Shown here: piece after piece, positions 1-7,076 of the stretch
Position numbering within the stretch: position 1 is the stretch's first letter
How the letters are laid out: the number at the start of each line of letters is the position of its first letter
Notes under the pieces: model-generated
Databases searched by the model: none
Told to the model about the DNA's origin: nothing
What the model saw: only the letters and a program-made list of their open reading frames with translations
Program-made: the position numbers and the translations under genes
Source: Candidatus Saccharicenans sp.
GTDB taxonomy: Bacteria > Acidobacteriota > Aminicenantia > Aminicenantales > Saccharicenantaceae
DNA length: 8,496 bases
Reading direction: 5' to 3'
Assembly: GCA_024653405.1 (NCBI GenBank)
Contig: JANLGB010000054.1
Span: 1 to 8,496, forward strand

Positions 1-11
1 ATTAGGGCGAG

Positions 12-1058
12 ATGAGCTTACGTGGACGAACCATATTCATACTCGTTTTAGCTATTTTGACAACGATAATTTTGCTCATTCTGAACAAAACGCCCATTAG
101 CAGAAGCAAAGAACTAAATATTTTCCAGGATTTTTCCCTCACAGAAACTGAATCCGAACAATTTGTAATTTCGCAAGTAACCAAACTTGATTTTTCTCGG
201 GAAAGAATTTTTGTTTTTGACTAGCGGCAGAAGAAGATTTTTGTTTTTTCTGAATCTTTTTTCTACCTTTATTCCATAGGCTCACCCGGCCAAGGACCAG
301 GAGAGCTGGAGGACCCGGTAGATTTCGCCGTTGGCTCAGATGAGATTGTCGTCCTGGAACGTTTTCCCAAAAGATTGGATATATTTACTCTAAGCGGCGA
401 ATTCCTCGACCGGGTGAATTTGAAGGTTCCAGAGGAAATATCTTATTCTTATCCTTCAGCTATCCTTATCGCTCCCGATTCAAACTACATCATAGCCTAT
501 AGCCTGAGTGCTCATTTAATGGATGTATATGATGCCCCGGGCAACTATAAAACCACCCTGCTGAAAAGAGAAGATCCCATACTGGTTTACAGAAAAAACA
601 TCGGAAATGAATCAGCCATTGGCTTTTATAACCAAGGGAAGACCATGCTGCATTTTAATCGCCTGGATGGTGAGTTCATTGAAATTTATCCTGATGGGAT
701 ATTGGGCCGGAGGTTTCGAATTCGGGACGACTCTCTTCAAAAAATAGCCAGAGAGCTTAGGGCAAATTTAGAAAAAGAAGCCAGACTCAGCAGCCTTCAA
801 ACCGATATCCTTAGCTTTCTTCTGTACACTGATTTTTGTGTCGATGAAAGAGGCAATTTATATGTGGTCCAGCTCAGGGCTGAGAAAAATAATAAAGTTC
901 AGATAATTTGGACTTTTGACCCTGAGCAGAAATGCCTTTTCGGAGACATAAGTTTACCCGGAGGAGAAAAAATAAAAGCTTTATATTTCTGGAATGGTCA
1001 ATTTTTTTTAGTAAGTGACGAGGAAAAGATCTGGGTCACAAGAAGGAGGGTGCTATGA
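12..1058 (+). pseudogene. 6-bladed beta-propeller protein, interrupted by one in-frame TAG
   Basis: The frame opening at ATG 12 runs to TGA 1056-1058 (349 codons with stop) with a single internal stop, TAG 222-224 (codon 71). Both sides read as one protein. Residues about 7-25 form a hydrophobic signal anchor. Propeller-like strands ending IFVFD precede the stop and RQKKIFVFS follows it. SIGSPGQGPGEL at residues 88-99 matches the GxGPGE turn typical of 6-bladed beta-propeller (NHL-like, DUF5128-type) proteins, and LDIFTLSGEFL is a further blade strand. Such proteins are usually extracytoplasmic and of unknown ligand. AGGGCGAG at 4-11 is a close-set ribosome binding site. The stop overlaps the next gene's start, so they are probably co-translated. 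The portion from TTG 375 could be expressed alone but would lack the export signal and first blade. A nonsense mutation, a base-call error or readthrough could explain the TAG; the first two are likelier. Confidence 0.75.
1043..1050 (+). promoter_or_regulatory. Strong ribosome binding site for the cysteine-rich peptide
   Basis: AAGGAGGG lies 4 bases before ATG 1055, inside the last codons of the propeller gene. It fixes the peptide start and indicates that the peptide is translated efficiently from the propeller transcript. Confidence 0.75.
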
Positions 1059-1282
1059 AAAAAATCAAAGTGACTCTAGCGATCATTTCGATAGGCCTTT
1101 TTTTGTTGTTATTTCTTCCCACCCGAGGAAATGTGCCTGGAGATAATTGTCCTTGCGTTCTTGAGCCAGGTTGTGGCTGCTGCCCTGAATATGTACAGGG
1201 CTCAACCGTCTGGCATCTTACCAGCTGGGAATGTGGTGGAAGTAGCGGAGAATGCCAGTATAGGCATTGTATTTATACCTAA
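1055..1282 (+). CDS. Secreted cysteine-rich peptide (75 aa, 8 Cys)
   Basis: The product starts with a short basic stretch (MKKIK) and a hydrophobic segment at residues 6-21, a signal peptide or N-terminal anchor. The exported part is about 50 residues with eight cysteines at 32, 34, 40, 42, 43, 60, 67 and 72, including CPC and CGCC clusters. The even number and dense spacing suggest disulfides, or less likely metal binding. The start overlaps the upstream propeller stop as ATGA (1055-1058) and has a strong ribosome binding site. A small secreted peptide next to a 6-bladed propeller recalls the NVEALT-peptide neighbourhoods of Bacteroidetes, but no NVEALT motif is visible and the link is by analogy only. 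No modification enzyme or peptidase-transporter is in the window. Function is unknown. Confidence 0.8.
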   Translation: MKKIKVTLAIISIGLFLLLFLPTRGNVPGDNCPCVLEPGCGCCPEYVQGSTVWHLTSWECGGSSGECQYRHCIYT

Positions 1283-1347
1283 GCTCAAATTGGGCAGCCT
1301 ATAATATTTTTTCTAAATAATAGCCCTCGAAGAGCTAAATAAAATCG
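1283..1347 (+). other. Short intergenic spacer with a TATAAT hexamer
   Basis: TATAAT at 1300-1305 is a perfect -10 hexamer 42 bases before the next ATG, but I see no -35 match at 16-18 bases upstream. It may be chance in AT-rich DNA. No GC-rich terminator stem is present. Confidence 0.25.
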
Positions 1348-2040
1348 ATGCCTCGTCGAGCCAAGCTAAGTTCTTATCAAATAAACAAATTTGCTACCTT
1401 TTTGTTGGTACTCTTGTCCTTAGGAATATATTCATTTTCATCACCTGCACCGGTTAATATCCTGACGATCCATCTTTGGGTATTTAAAATCCCAGGTATT
1501 CAGCACATAAGGGAAGAATTCGAAAAAGATGGTCATCCTTTTGTTTTAATAAAAGGAGCAGATTTATCCTTTCGATTTCCTGAGGAAGGAATGCTTTTTA
1601 CCTCCCGGGTGATTAGAAGAGACGCCGAGCAAATTGCTGACTTTTTGCGTAGCAAAATACCTGAAAATAATTTGGGTAAAGAGGTAAAGGTTATTTGTCT
1701 ACTCGAGGAAAAAGATATTCAGCTTAATATAAGCAAGAATGAAACTGTCCTTAGGGAAGATGATTTGTCCGGGGAAAAAAATTTAACCCTCTGGATAGAA
1801 GGCAAAAATGCAGCCGAACCCGGCCAAATTATAGTTGAGCTAAAACTTAAAATTAAATCAGCCTCAGACTCAAAAACCATCGGAAAATCTGAATGCCTCT
1901 GGAACGTTAAAGAACAGATGTATTTAGGTTTAGTTTCTGGTCCAGAAAAAAATAAAAAACCTGACGGTAAGCTGGTAAGCAAAAAAGGAAATATTTATTT
2001 CATCGTTCTGTTAAACGAGCGTGATAAAGTTGAAAATTGA
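1348..2040 (+). CDS. Putative exported protein of unknown family (230 aa)
   Basis: An intact frame whose residues about 14-31 (start of stretch KFATFLLVLLSLGIYSF) are hydrophobic after a basic N-terminus, consistent with a signal peptide cleaved near SSPAP or an anchor. The rest is a soluble, charged domain with alternating hydrophobic residues (for example IIVELKLKIK and IYFIVLLNE) suggesting beta structure. There are only two cysteines and no catalytic motif that I recognise. ATG 1348 is the first start after an in-frame TAA at 1336-1338, but it has no good ribosome binding site, so initiation may be weak. It lies 65 bases after the cysteine-rich peptide on the same strand and could share its transcript. 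Composition is AT-rich like its left neighbours. Confidence 0.7.
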   Translation: MPRRAKLSSYQINKFATFLLVLLSLGIYSFSSPAPVNILTIHLWVFKIPGIQHIREEFEKDGHPFVLIKGADLSFRFPEEGMLFTSRVIRRDAEQIADFLRSKIPENNLGKEVKVICLLEEKDIQLNISKNETVLREDDLSGEKNLTLWIEGKNAAEPGQIIVELKLKIKSASDSKTIGKSECLWNVKEQMYLGLVSGPEKNKKPDGKLVSKKGNIYFIVLLNERDKVEN

Positions 2041-2083
2041 AAAAAATTTTTTTTCTGACAGTAATTTCTAAAAATAATACTAA
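2041..2083. other. A/T-tract spacer
   Basis: A run of A followed by a run of T just after the stop of the exported protein (about 2041-2054) is self-complementary, but it has no GC stem, so I do not call it a terminator. Confidence 0.3.
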
Positions 2084-2326
2084 AAAGTAACCAGAGCTTC
2101 AAAACCCGCCGGCGAATTTATTTTCACCACCTTGAACGGGTTGTTTACACTGTTCCATTCAGTAAAAGAATTCCTAAGAACTCACCAGGGAGAAAACCAA
2201 GCGTTTTATGAAGGACATCCCTTTGACCTGATGTCTTTTAAAGACCCCAACCATTTAACTTTGTAAGGTGATGACGGACAATACATAGAGCTGGAATCGA
2301 GCGAAAGATATTACGGAATGAAATAA
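2084..2326 (+). pseudogene. Coding remnant, family unknown, interrupted by TAA
   Basis: Between TAA 2081-2083 and TAA 2324-2326 the frame has one internal stop, TAA 2264-2266. Both flanks are strongly protein-like: NGLFTLFHSVKEFLRTH and GHPFDLMSFKDPNHLTL before it, GDDGQYIELESSERYYG after it. There is no ATG before the conserved-looking part; the first alternative start, TTG 2129, lacks a ribosome binding site. So this looks like the C-terminal 80 codons of a decayed gene. I cannot name the family. The residues after the stop continue the same globular style, with aromatic and acidic turns, arguing against a chance frame. It sits 43 bases after the unknown exported protein and may have been the next gene of that operon. 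Confidence 0.5.
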
Positions 2327-2381
2327 CTTGGCTGCTGAAATCACTCGGTCATTCGAAGGGTAAGACTCTCGCTGCTCGCTA

Positions 2382-2413
2382 AGGCTCAGTGAAAGCCTGC
2401 CGAGGCTGAGAAC
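2382..2413 (-). terminator. Possible terminator or hairpin after the two-gene module
   Basis: AGGCT (2382-2386), AGCCT (2394-2398) and AGGCT (2403-2407) allow two mutually exclusive 5-bp hairpins, one with a 4-base loop. Read on the minus strand, the second is followed by TTT. It lies just beyond the stop of the small partner gene, between convergent transcription units. The stems are short and the T tract weak. Confidence 0.25.
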
Positions 2414-2419
2414 TGCTCC

Positions 2420-2578
2420 TTACAAAGGCCAGGGTTTATATTTTGATTCCTTCTTTATTTCAGCCACAGCTCTCTGCATTTTGACGATTATTTCTATTTT
2501 TCTCTCAAATGGCAGCTTAGCCAGCTGTCGGCGGCGCTGGCGTTTTTTCTCAAAAATAGATTCAATATATTTATCCAT
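2420..2578 (-). CDS. Small basic partner protein of the nucleotidyltransferase (52 aa)
   Basis: ATG at 2578 to TAA at 2420-2422 encodes a 52-residue, highly charged, probably helical protein: MDKYIESIFEKKRQRRRQLA, then LPFERKIEIIVKMQRAV and a tail ending KPWPL. The pattern KK-x-RRR-x-LA-x-LPFE-x-KI-x-I recalls small proteins that I have seen beside nucleotidyltransferase genes; this is recollection, not a search. Its start overlaps the nucleotidyltransferase stop by 8 bases (2571-2578), the layout of a translationally coupled pair. A toxin-antitoxin or cofactor role is an inference. The basic RQRRR stretch could bind nucleic acid. Unlike its partner it has no internal stop. Confidence 0.65.
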   Translation of the reverse strand: MDKYIESIFEKKRQRRRQLAKLPFERKIEIIVKMQRAVAEIKKESKYKPWPL

Positions 2579-3077
2579 CACCATAGCTTTCTTCAACCTT
2601 TTTAAGCTTGTTCATTAATCCATATTTTTCAAGTATTCTATTAAGCATCACTCGGTTAGTAGCTTCACTTTCCAGAAGCCGGAGCGCTCTTTCCCTATCT
2701 TTAGGACGTCCGGTCTGCAAGGCAATGGCGATCAGGTATTCCGCCCTGACGATTCGAACCTTAATCTGCCCATAATCAACCTGGGCGGCATTTTCTACAG
2801 CCTCCCGCACCAGGTCATTATAAACCGGGATGAACCGGACAGGAAAATCTTCAATTAAAATTGCCTCGGCTTCAAACTTGTAGCCTCTTTCTCTGGCAAA
2901 TTCCTAGATTGGGCCCAGAACATCAAAACCTTCTTTTATCGGGATGAAGAAAATATCGAGGTCATAAGTCAGAACGGGCTCAATGTAATAAGTCGCGGCA
3001 ATTCCTCCCCCGATGGCATAAGATTTGATGATGCCCAAGTGCGTCATCTCCTCGATGACAGCCAATGCTCTTTCCAT
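2571..3077 (-). pseudogene. Nucleotidyltransferase (MNT/AbiEii-like), interrupted by one in-frame TAG
   Basis: ATG 3077 to TAA 2571-2573 gives 168 codons plus stop, with TAG at 2904-2906 (codon 58) as the only interruption. Residues 20-43 read YAIGGGIAATYYIEP followed by TYDLDIFF: the glycine turn plus a DxD pair (D39, D41) is the metal- and nucleotide-binding signature of the DNA polymerase beta-type nucleotidyltransferase superfamily. After the stop, EFARERGYKFEAE and FPVRFIPVYNDLVREAV continue the fold, and the C-terminal half is helical. AGGA precedes ATG by 4 bases. Related proteins include AbiEii-type toxins that transfer nucleotides, but no exact subfamily is claimed. The part after the TAG keeps internal ATGs (one at 2810) but lacks the active site, so a truncated product should be inactive. 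In relatives as I recall them, a tyrosine often stands where the TAG is (PIYEF), one base away. Confidence 0.7.
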
Positions 3078-3102
3078 TGGTTCCTTTGACTTTACTTAAT
3101 TT

Positions 3103-3131
3103 ATTATAAATCAAAAATTATCTGCTATGAA
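3103..3131 (-). promoter_or_regulatory. Putative sigma-70-type promoter of the nucleotidyltransferase module
   Basis: On the minus strand, TTCATA (3126-3131) and a perfect TATAAT (3103-3108) are separated by exactly 17 bases, and the start codon follows 25 bases after the -10. It lies in the 78-base gap after the HEAT-repeat gene, so the module can be transcribed alone. Confidence 0.45.
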
Positions 3132-3155
3132 AGTAGGACTATCTTCCGTTAGTTA

Positions 3156-5468
3156 CTACCTTCGGAGGCGCTGGGTGATTTTTTCAGCCGCGGTGCGGGC
3201 TTCAGGGCCGACTTCTGGGTCATTGGCTAACGACTGGCAGAAAGCCAGACCTGGCTCACAGGGAAAATCCGGGAAAGCTGCCAGGACTAATTTTTTCTCT
3301 TCTGCTCTCGGGCATAGGGCATATATTTCTTTCAGGGATTCAACTACTGCTTCCGGGCACCGGTATCTTTCAGAAGCGGTCAAGCGGACCAGCCCCCTGA
3401 TGGCCAGGACCTTTTCTTTCAGGTCAGCTGAGCTGCGGGCTATGAGCATCAGGTCATCACGGGCTTCAACCTCGGGCCAGCCGGTTAGCGCTCGGGCAGC
3501 GGCTTCCCTTATTTTTGGCTCCTGGCTCTTCAAATAACCCCGCAGCAACGGCAGCGAGTTTCTTTCGCCGATTTTTCCGATTATAGAAATGAGCAAAGCC
3601 TGTCTTTCAGGTTGCTTTTCCGCACCGAGCAAGTTTCGGAAATAGCTCGAGCGAGCATCCGGTCGGGCACTTTGTTTGGCCCAGGCAGCTATGATACCAG
3701 CCATTTCCTCCCGAAAAGCCTCGTCATCACTTTTGTAGGTTATGTTCAAAAGCTCTTCAGCCTGGCTGATATCGCCAAAGACTCTCAAGCCGCGGGAAAT
3801 CAAAGCCACATCGGCTGAAGGATTGGCTGCTTCTTTGAGGAAATATTCCCGGCTTTCCCTGATGTTCCTTTCGCAGGCGGCCAGCAGCAATTCGTTCCGC
3901 AGCGCCTGGTCGGATGAAGTAGAAAGAATCTCCAGTATTTTCTTATCAACTTCTCTGCCGCGCAAAGCTACCAGGCTTTCTTTAGCCGCTGCTTTTTCAT
4001 TTCCGCGGGCGGTGGCGGCTTTCCCCGCCAGAAACTCCACCGTTGAACTATCGCCAATCTTTCCTAAGCTGATGATGGCTTCTGTCCTGACTGCAGACGA
4101 AGCTGATTTGCTGGCCAGGTTTAGCAAGTATTGGCGAGCGGAAGGGACAGGATAATTTGCCAGAATAGCTGCGACTTGAACTTGAAGATTATCCGGAAGG
4201 CTGGCCAAAAGCCCCGTATAAAAATCAATTTTATCCTGGGACACAAAATGCGGGATTAGCCCCACCGCGGCTTGCACCGCCAGCTCATCTTTGCTTTTTA
4301 GAGCAGCTTGAATTTCGCGCTCTCCGTTGTCGCCCGCGGCCAGAATTTTTACCTTCCAGGCGGCCAGCTTTTCAGCCGGAGTGAGAGCAGCCTTGAGTAA
4401 AGAATTGGCTATGACCGTAGCTCTCTCATATTGTTGGTTTTTAACCTCTGCGTTGGCTATTCTTAACAGAGAATCTGTGGCCAGAAGACGGGTTTTTTCA
4501 TCGTTGGATTTAAGATAATTCATAAGCACTTTGCCGGCTGAACTGCCGCCAATATTGCCCAGAGCTTCAAGCGCCGTGGTGATGATAACTGTAGATGAGT
4601 TTTGTTTAAGAAGCTTTTCTAACTGAGGGACAGCAGCGCTCACCCTTCTGTGCCCTAAGCTGCTGCTGATTCCAGGCTTTATTTCAGCCGGTACCCGATC
4701 GAGCGCTTCGATCAACACTTTATCAGCCTCATCGCCGGTTATTCTTTCAAGTACATAACGAGCCGGGTCAGATTTTTCGGGGCTTAAAAGAAATGGAGAC
4801 AGAGTTTTAACTGATTCAGAACCAGCTATCCAGCTCAGGGGTTTGCTGACTGCTATGCAGGCCTCCCTGGTTACCGGGCCGGCAAAGAATTGCAGCATCC
4901 TCTTCTCAGCCGCTAACCGCAGTTTTGGGTCATCCTTCAAGCCAAATATCAGCCTTTCCAGCGCCAACGCCGGCCCCTCTCCCTGACTATGGTCGAATTT
5001 TTTCAGGGTTTTTAAAACCTGGTCCAACTCATCAAGGCTATCCTGCGCGCTTACTAACTGCTGTCCGAACGAAAGCGGGTGAATCGAATATGAAGAACCA
5101 GAAATAGCTGAAACGGGGAATACAAGAAGAAAAGAAACCAAGAAAACAAAAACAGAAATAGGGATTTTCTGAATTTTCAAAAACGAACTTTTAAAAGAAG
5201 ACCAATCATAAAATCCCTTCCCTGTATTTTGAGGCCTTGTTATCGACTTTAAATCTCCAGGCGCATCTTTGTCTTGTTCATTAAGGCTTCTTAACCTCTT
5301 CTTATCTTTTTGATTTTTAAAACCTGCTCGGATTATCTCATGATAAGCCACATCTTTAAAATCCAGATTGTTACTCCCCATTCTTTTATCCGCCTGCTTG
5401 ACGGACTTCCTTAATGCAAGCCCTCTTGTTCCTACCACCACTGATTCATTTTTATTCCTGCTTCCCAT
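3156..5468 (-). CDS. HEAT-repeat protein with an N-terminal tail and a membrane or signal segment
   Basis: ATG 5468 gives 770 residues. It is preferred over an upstream ATG at 5501 because GGGAGAG (5481-5475) sits 6 bases ahead of it. Residues 1-100 are hydrophilic and basic. Residues about 102-121 (IPISVFVFLVSFLLVFPVSA) form one hydrophobic segment resembling a signal peptide with a cleavable end. From about 145 to the C-terminus the protein is repeated amphipathic helix pairs of HEAT/PBS-lyase-like type, for example ALEALGNIGG near 299-308 and later AIISLGKIGD. Such solenoids are protein-binding scaffolds; no enzyme motif is visible. The gene starts 14 bases after the oxidoreductase stop, so the two are one operon. 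It ends in tandem stops, TAG then TAA. Either the protein has a cytoplasmic tail and an anchor, or the real start is a non-ATG codon just before the hydrophobic segment (a TTG encodes residue 97 but has no ribosome binding site). Confidence 0.85.
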   Translation of the reverse strand: MGSRNKNESVVVGTRGLALRKSVKQADKRMGSNNLDFKDVAYHEIIRAGFKNQKDKKRLRSLNEQDKDAPGDLKSITRPQNTGKGFYDWSSFKSSFLKIQKIPISVFVFLVSFLLVFPVSAISGSSYSIHPLSFGQQLVSAQDSLDELDQVLKTLKKFDHSQGEGPALALERLIFGLKDDPKLRLAAEKRMLQFFAGPVTREACIAVSKPLSWIAGSESVKTLSPFLLSPEKSDPARYVLERITGDEADKVLIEALDRVPAEIKPGISSSLGHRRVSAAVPQLEKLLKQNSSTVIITTALEALGNIGGSSAGKVLMNYLKSNDEKTRLLATDSLLRIANAEVKNQQYERATVIANSLLKAALTPAEKLAAWKVKILAAGDNGEREIQAALKSKDELAVQAAVGLIPHFVSQDKIDFYTGLLASLPDNLQVQVAAILANYPVPSARQYLLNLASKSASSAVRTEAIISLGKIGDSSTVEFLAGKAATARGNEKAAAKESLVALRGREVDKKILEILSTSSDQALRNELLLAACERNIRESREYFLKEAANPSADVALISRGLRVFGDISQAEELLNITYKSDDEAFREEMAGIIAAWAKQSARPDARSSYFRNLLGAEKQPERQALLISIIGKIGERNSLPLLRGYLKSQEPKIREAAARALTGWPEVEARDDLMLIARSSADLKEKVLAIRGLVRLTASERYRCPEAVVESLKEIYALCPRAEEKKLVLAAFPDFPCEPGLAFCQSLANDPEVGPEARTAAEKITQRLRR

Positions 5469-5474
5469 GGTCAT

Positions 5475-5481
5475 CTCTCCC
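5475..5481 (-). promoter_or_regulatory. Ribosome binding site choosing the HEAT-repeat start
   Basis: GGGAGAG on the minus strand abuts ATG 5474 (no spacing) and is 6 bases from ATG 5468. The spacing favours 5468. Confidence 0.55.
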
Positions 5482-5482
5482 T

Positions 5483-6808
5483 TCATTCCGGCAGAACCCA
5501 TGGCCTGCGGTAAGAACGGCTGAGGAGCCTTTCCGCTTCCGGGTCGCCGATGATTTTTTCATTGACTGGGTCCCATTTTATTTTTCTGCCAACTGTCATC
5601 GAAATCATGGCTAAATGCCCGACGCTGGCTGACCGATGAGCCACTTCGGCCGGGGTAATGGTCTCTTTTCTGCTCCGCACGCAATCGAGGAAATTCTGGT
5701 AATGGTCGCGGCTTTTATAAAGCCTGATTTCATCTGGGCCGATGACTTCGTTCTTGAGCGAAGCGGGCTCGGTCTCAAACTGGCCGCGGTCAACCCATAT
5801 CCAGCCTTTCTCACCAATCCATTTGGTCCCGCTCCAGATTTGAGGATAACCGCCAGCCACAATCATCGGCGTGCCGTCGGCGTATTTGGCTTCAACCCAG
5901 TAGCGAACCGGGCTGTTGTAAACGCCGCCTTTTGGAAATTCGCCTCGGGCTTCAACCTCCACCGGTCCGGTACGGTCCCAGCCCATGCCCCAATGAGCGA
6001 TGTCCACATGGTGGCCAACCCAGTCGAGAAGCTGGCCGCCGCCAAAATCCATGTTCCAGCGCCAGTTCATGTGCACTCGCGACTTGCAGTATGGCCAATA
6101 CGGAGCCGGGCCCAGCCACATCTCATAATCAAGCTCGGGCGGCGGTGGCTCGATCTTGTCCTGACCAAAGGTCCCGGCAAAATCATAATGACCTTCAGGC
6201 AGACCTACTTCAATGCGGATAACCTTTCCTATTCTGCCATTCCGCACCAGCTCAGCCGCTCGATGGAAATTTTCCACCGAACGCTGCCAGCTCCCGGTCT
6301 GCCACACCCGGCCGTAGCGCTCAACCGCTCTGACCAACGCCCGGCCTTCAGCCAGGTCATGGGTCAGAGGCTTTTCGCCGTAAATGTCATAGCCAGCGCG
6401 GGCGGCGCTAATCGAAAGGAGTGCATGCCAGTGGTCTGGCACAGCGATGGACACGGCATCGATGTCTTTCCGCAAAAAAAGTTCGCGAAAATCTGTATAA
6501 GCCCGGCAAGCTTTGTTCCCGTATTTTTTATCAACAATTTCTTTGGCTCGAGCTAAATGATTCTTGTCTAGGTCGCAGACCGCCACCCACTGAACTTCGT
6601 CTTTGTTCAGGAAAGCTTCCATGTTGGGGATGCCCATCATGCCGAAACCGATTCCAGCCATGACGATGCGGTTGGATGGCGCCGGCCGCTTATCCTTACC
6701 CAGAGCCGAGGCCGGCACAATGGTCGGAAATCCAAGACCGACCGCTGCGGCCATCGAAGCCGTTTTCAAGAACTCCCTTCTTGAAATTGCTTTCTTTTTT
6801 TTGTCCAT
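5483..6808 (-). CDS. Tat-exported Gfo/Idh/MocA family oxidoreductase
   Basis: A 441-residue NAD(P)-dependent oxidoreductase of the Gfo/Idh/MocA type, a family acting on sugars, inositols and related polyols. Residues 9-15 (SRREFLK) and the following hydrophobic stretch to about 35 are a twin-arginine signal, so it should be exported folded with its cofactor. The Rossmann glycine turn is GIGFGMMG (52-59), with acidic D79 ending the second strand. PDHWH is at 124-128 and EKP at 145-147, whose lysine is the family's conserved active-site residue. GHHVDIAHWGM (265-275) supplies C-terminal-domain histidine and aspartate residues. The C-terminal half resembles the Bacteroidetes-type C-terminal domain often found in Tat-exported members. 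ATG 6808 is chosen because AAGAGGA precedes it and the Tat motif follows; the frame stays open to 6886 without a binding site. Substrate cannot be read from sequence. It is followed closely by the HEAT-repeat gene. Confidence 0.92.
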   Translation of the reverse strand: MDKKKKAISRREFLKTASMAAAVGLGFPTIVPASALGKDKRPAPSNRIVMAGIGFGMMGIPNMEAFLNKDEVQWVAVCDLDKNHLARAKEIVDKKYGNKACRAYTDFRELFLRKDIDAVSIAVPDHWHALLSISAARAGYDIYGEKPLTHDLAEGRALVRAVERYGRVWQTGSWQRSVENFHRAAELVRNGRIGKVIRIEVGLPEGHYDFAGTFGQDKIEPPPPELDYEMWLGPAPYWPYCKSRVHMNWRWNMDFGGGQLLDWVGHHVDIAHWGMGWDRTGPVEVEARGEFPKGGVYNSPVRYWVEAKYADGTPMIVAGGYPQIWSGTKWIGEKGWIWVDRGQFETEPASLKNEVIGPDEIRLYKSRDHYQNFLDCVRSRKETITPAEVAHRSASVGHLAMISMTVGRKIKWDPVNEKIIGDPEAERLLSRSYRRPWVLPE

Positions 6809-6857
6809 CCGTTTCCTCTTTGATATTAATGTTCCTGAAATTAAGAATTCTTCTCTC

Positions 6858-6886
6858 TTTTTAAACCAATCGGGCCTGAAAATCAA
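6858..6886 (-). promoter_or_regulatory. Weak candidate promoter of the oxidoreductase/HEAT operon
   Basis: On the minus strand TTGATT (6881-6886), 17 bases, then TAAAAA (6858-6863): four of six matches in each hexamer, about 50 bases before ATG 6808. The region is AT-rich, so a chance match is possible. Confidence 0.25.
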
Positions 6887-6949
6887 AACCTATTTTCCCC
6901 GGCTTAGCCCAGATTTTTTCAATCGCTTTGGTCAGGAACCTTAAAAGAA

Positions 6950-6961
6950 GCCGGCCCCGGC
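6950..6961. repeat. Short GC-rich palindrome in the divergent intergenic region
   Basis: GCCGG-CC-CCGGC is a perfect 5-base inverted repeat with a 2-base centre, between the divergent oxidoreductase and cytochrome genes. It could be an operator half-site pair or chance; the loop is too short for a stable hairpin. Confidence 0.25.
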
Positions 6962-7076
6962 CATAAGATAAGGTAAAAAAGGTCATTCAGCCACCCGAAA
7001 ATCATCCCAGACCAGTCCCGGATAAAATGTTATTTCCCGTTGCCTGTTTTTATGATTTGTGGTAATTGTGGATTTT

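Noticed and set aside
1..15. End of an upstream gene overlapping the propeller start by ATGA
   Set aside because: TGA at 13-15 would fit, but only four codons are visible, too few to support a gene.
2041..2056. A-run/T-run after the exported protein as an intrinsic terminator
   Set aside because: There is no GC-rich stem, only a self-complementary AT tract.
3127..3537. Plus-strand open frame at the end of the HEAT-repeat gene
   Set aside because: It is antisense to the C-terminal helical repeats and its serine/arginine-rich product looks like a shadow.
5636..6556. Long plus-strand open frame opposite the oxidoreductase
   Set aside because: It is antisense to a clearly recognised gene and its product is low-complexity in style with no motif; it is a by-product of GC-rich codon use.
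6809..6886. Upstream extension of the oxidoreductase
   Set aside because: The extension would bury the Tat motif 26 residues further in, and it lacks a ribosome binding site, unlike ATG 6808.
7023..7056. TAAAAT (7023) and TATGAT (7051) as -10 boxes for the cytochrome
   Set aside because: Neither has an acceptable -35 hexamer at 16-18 bases upstream.
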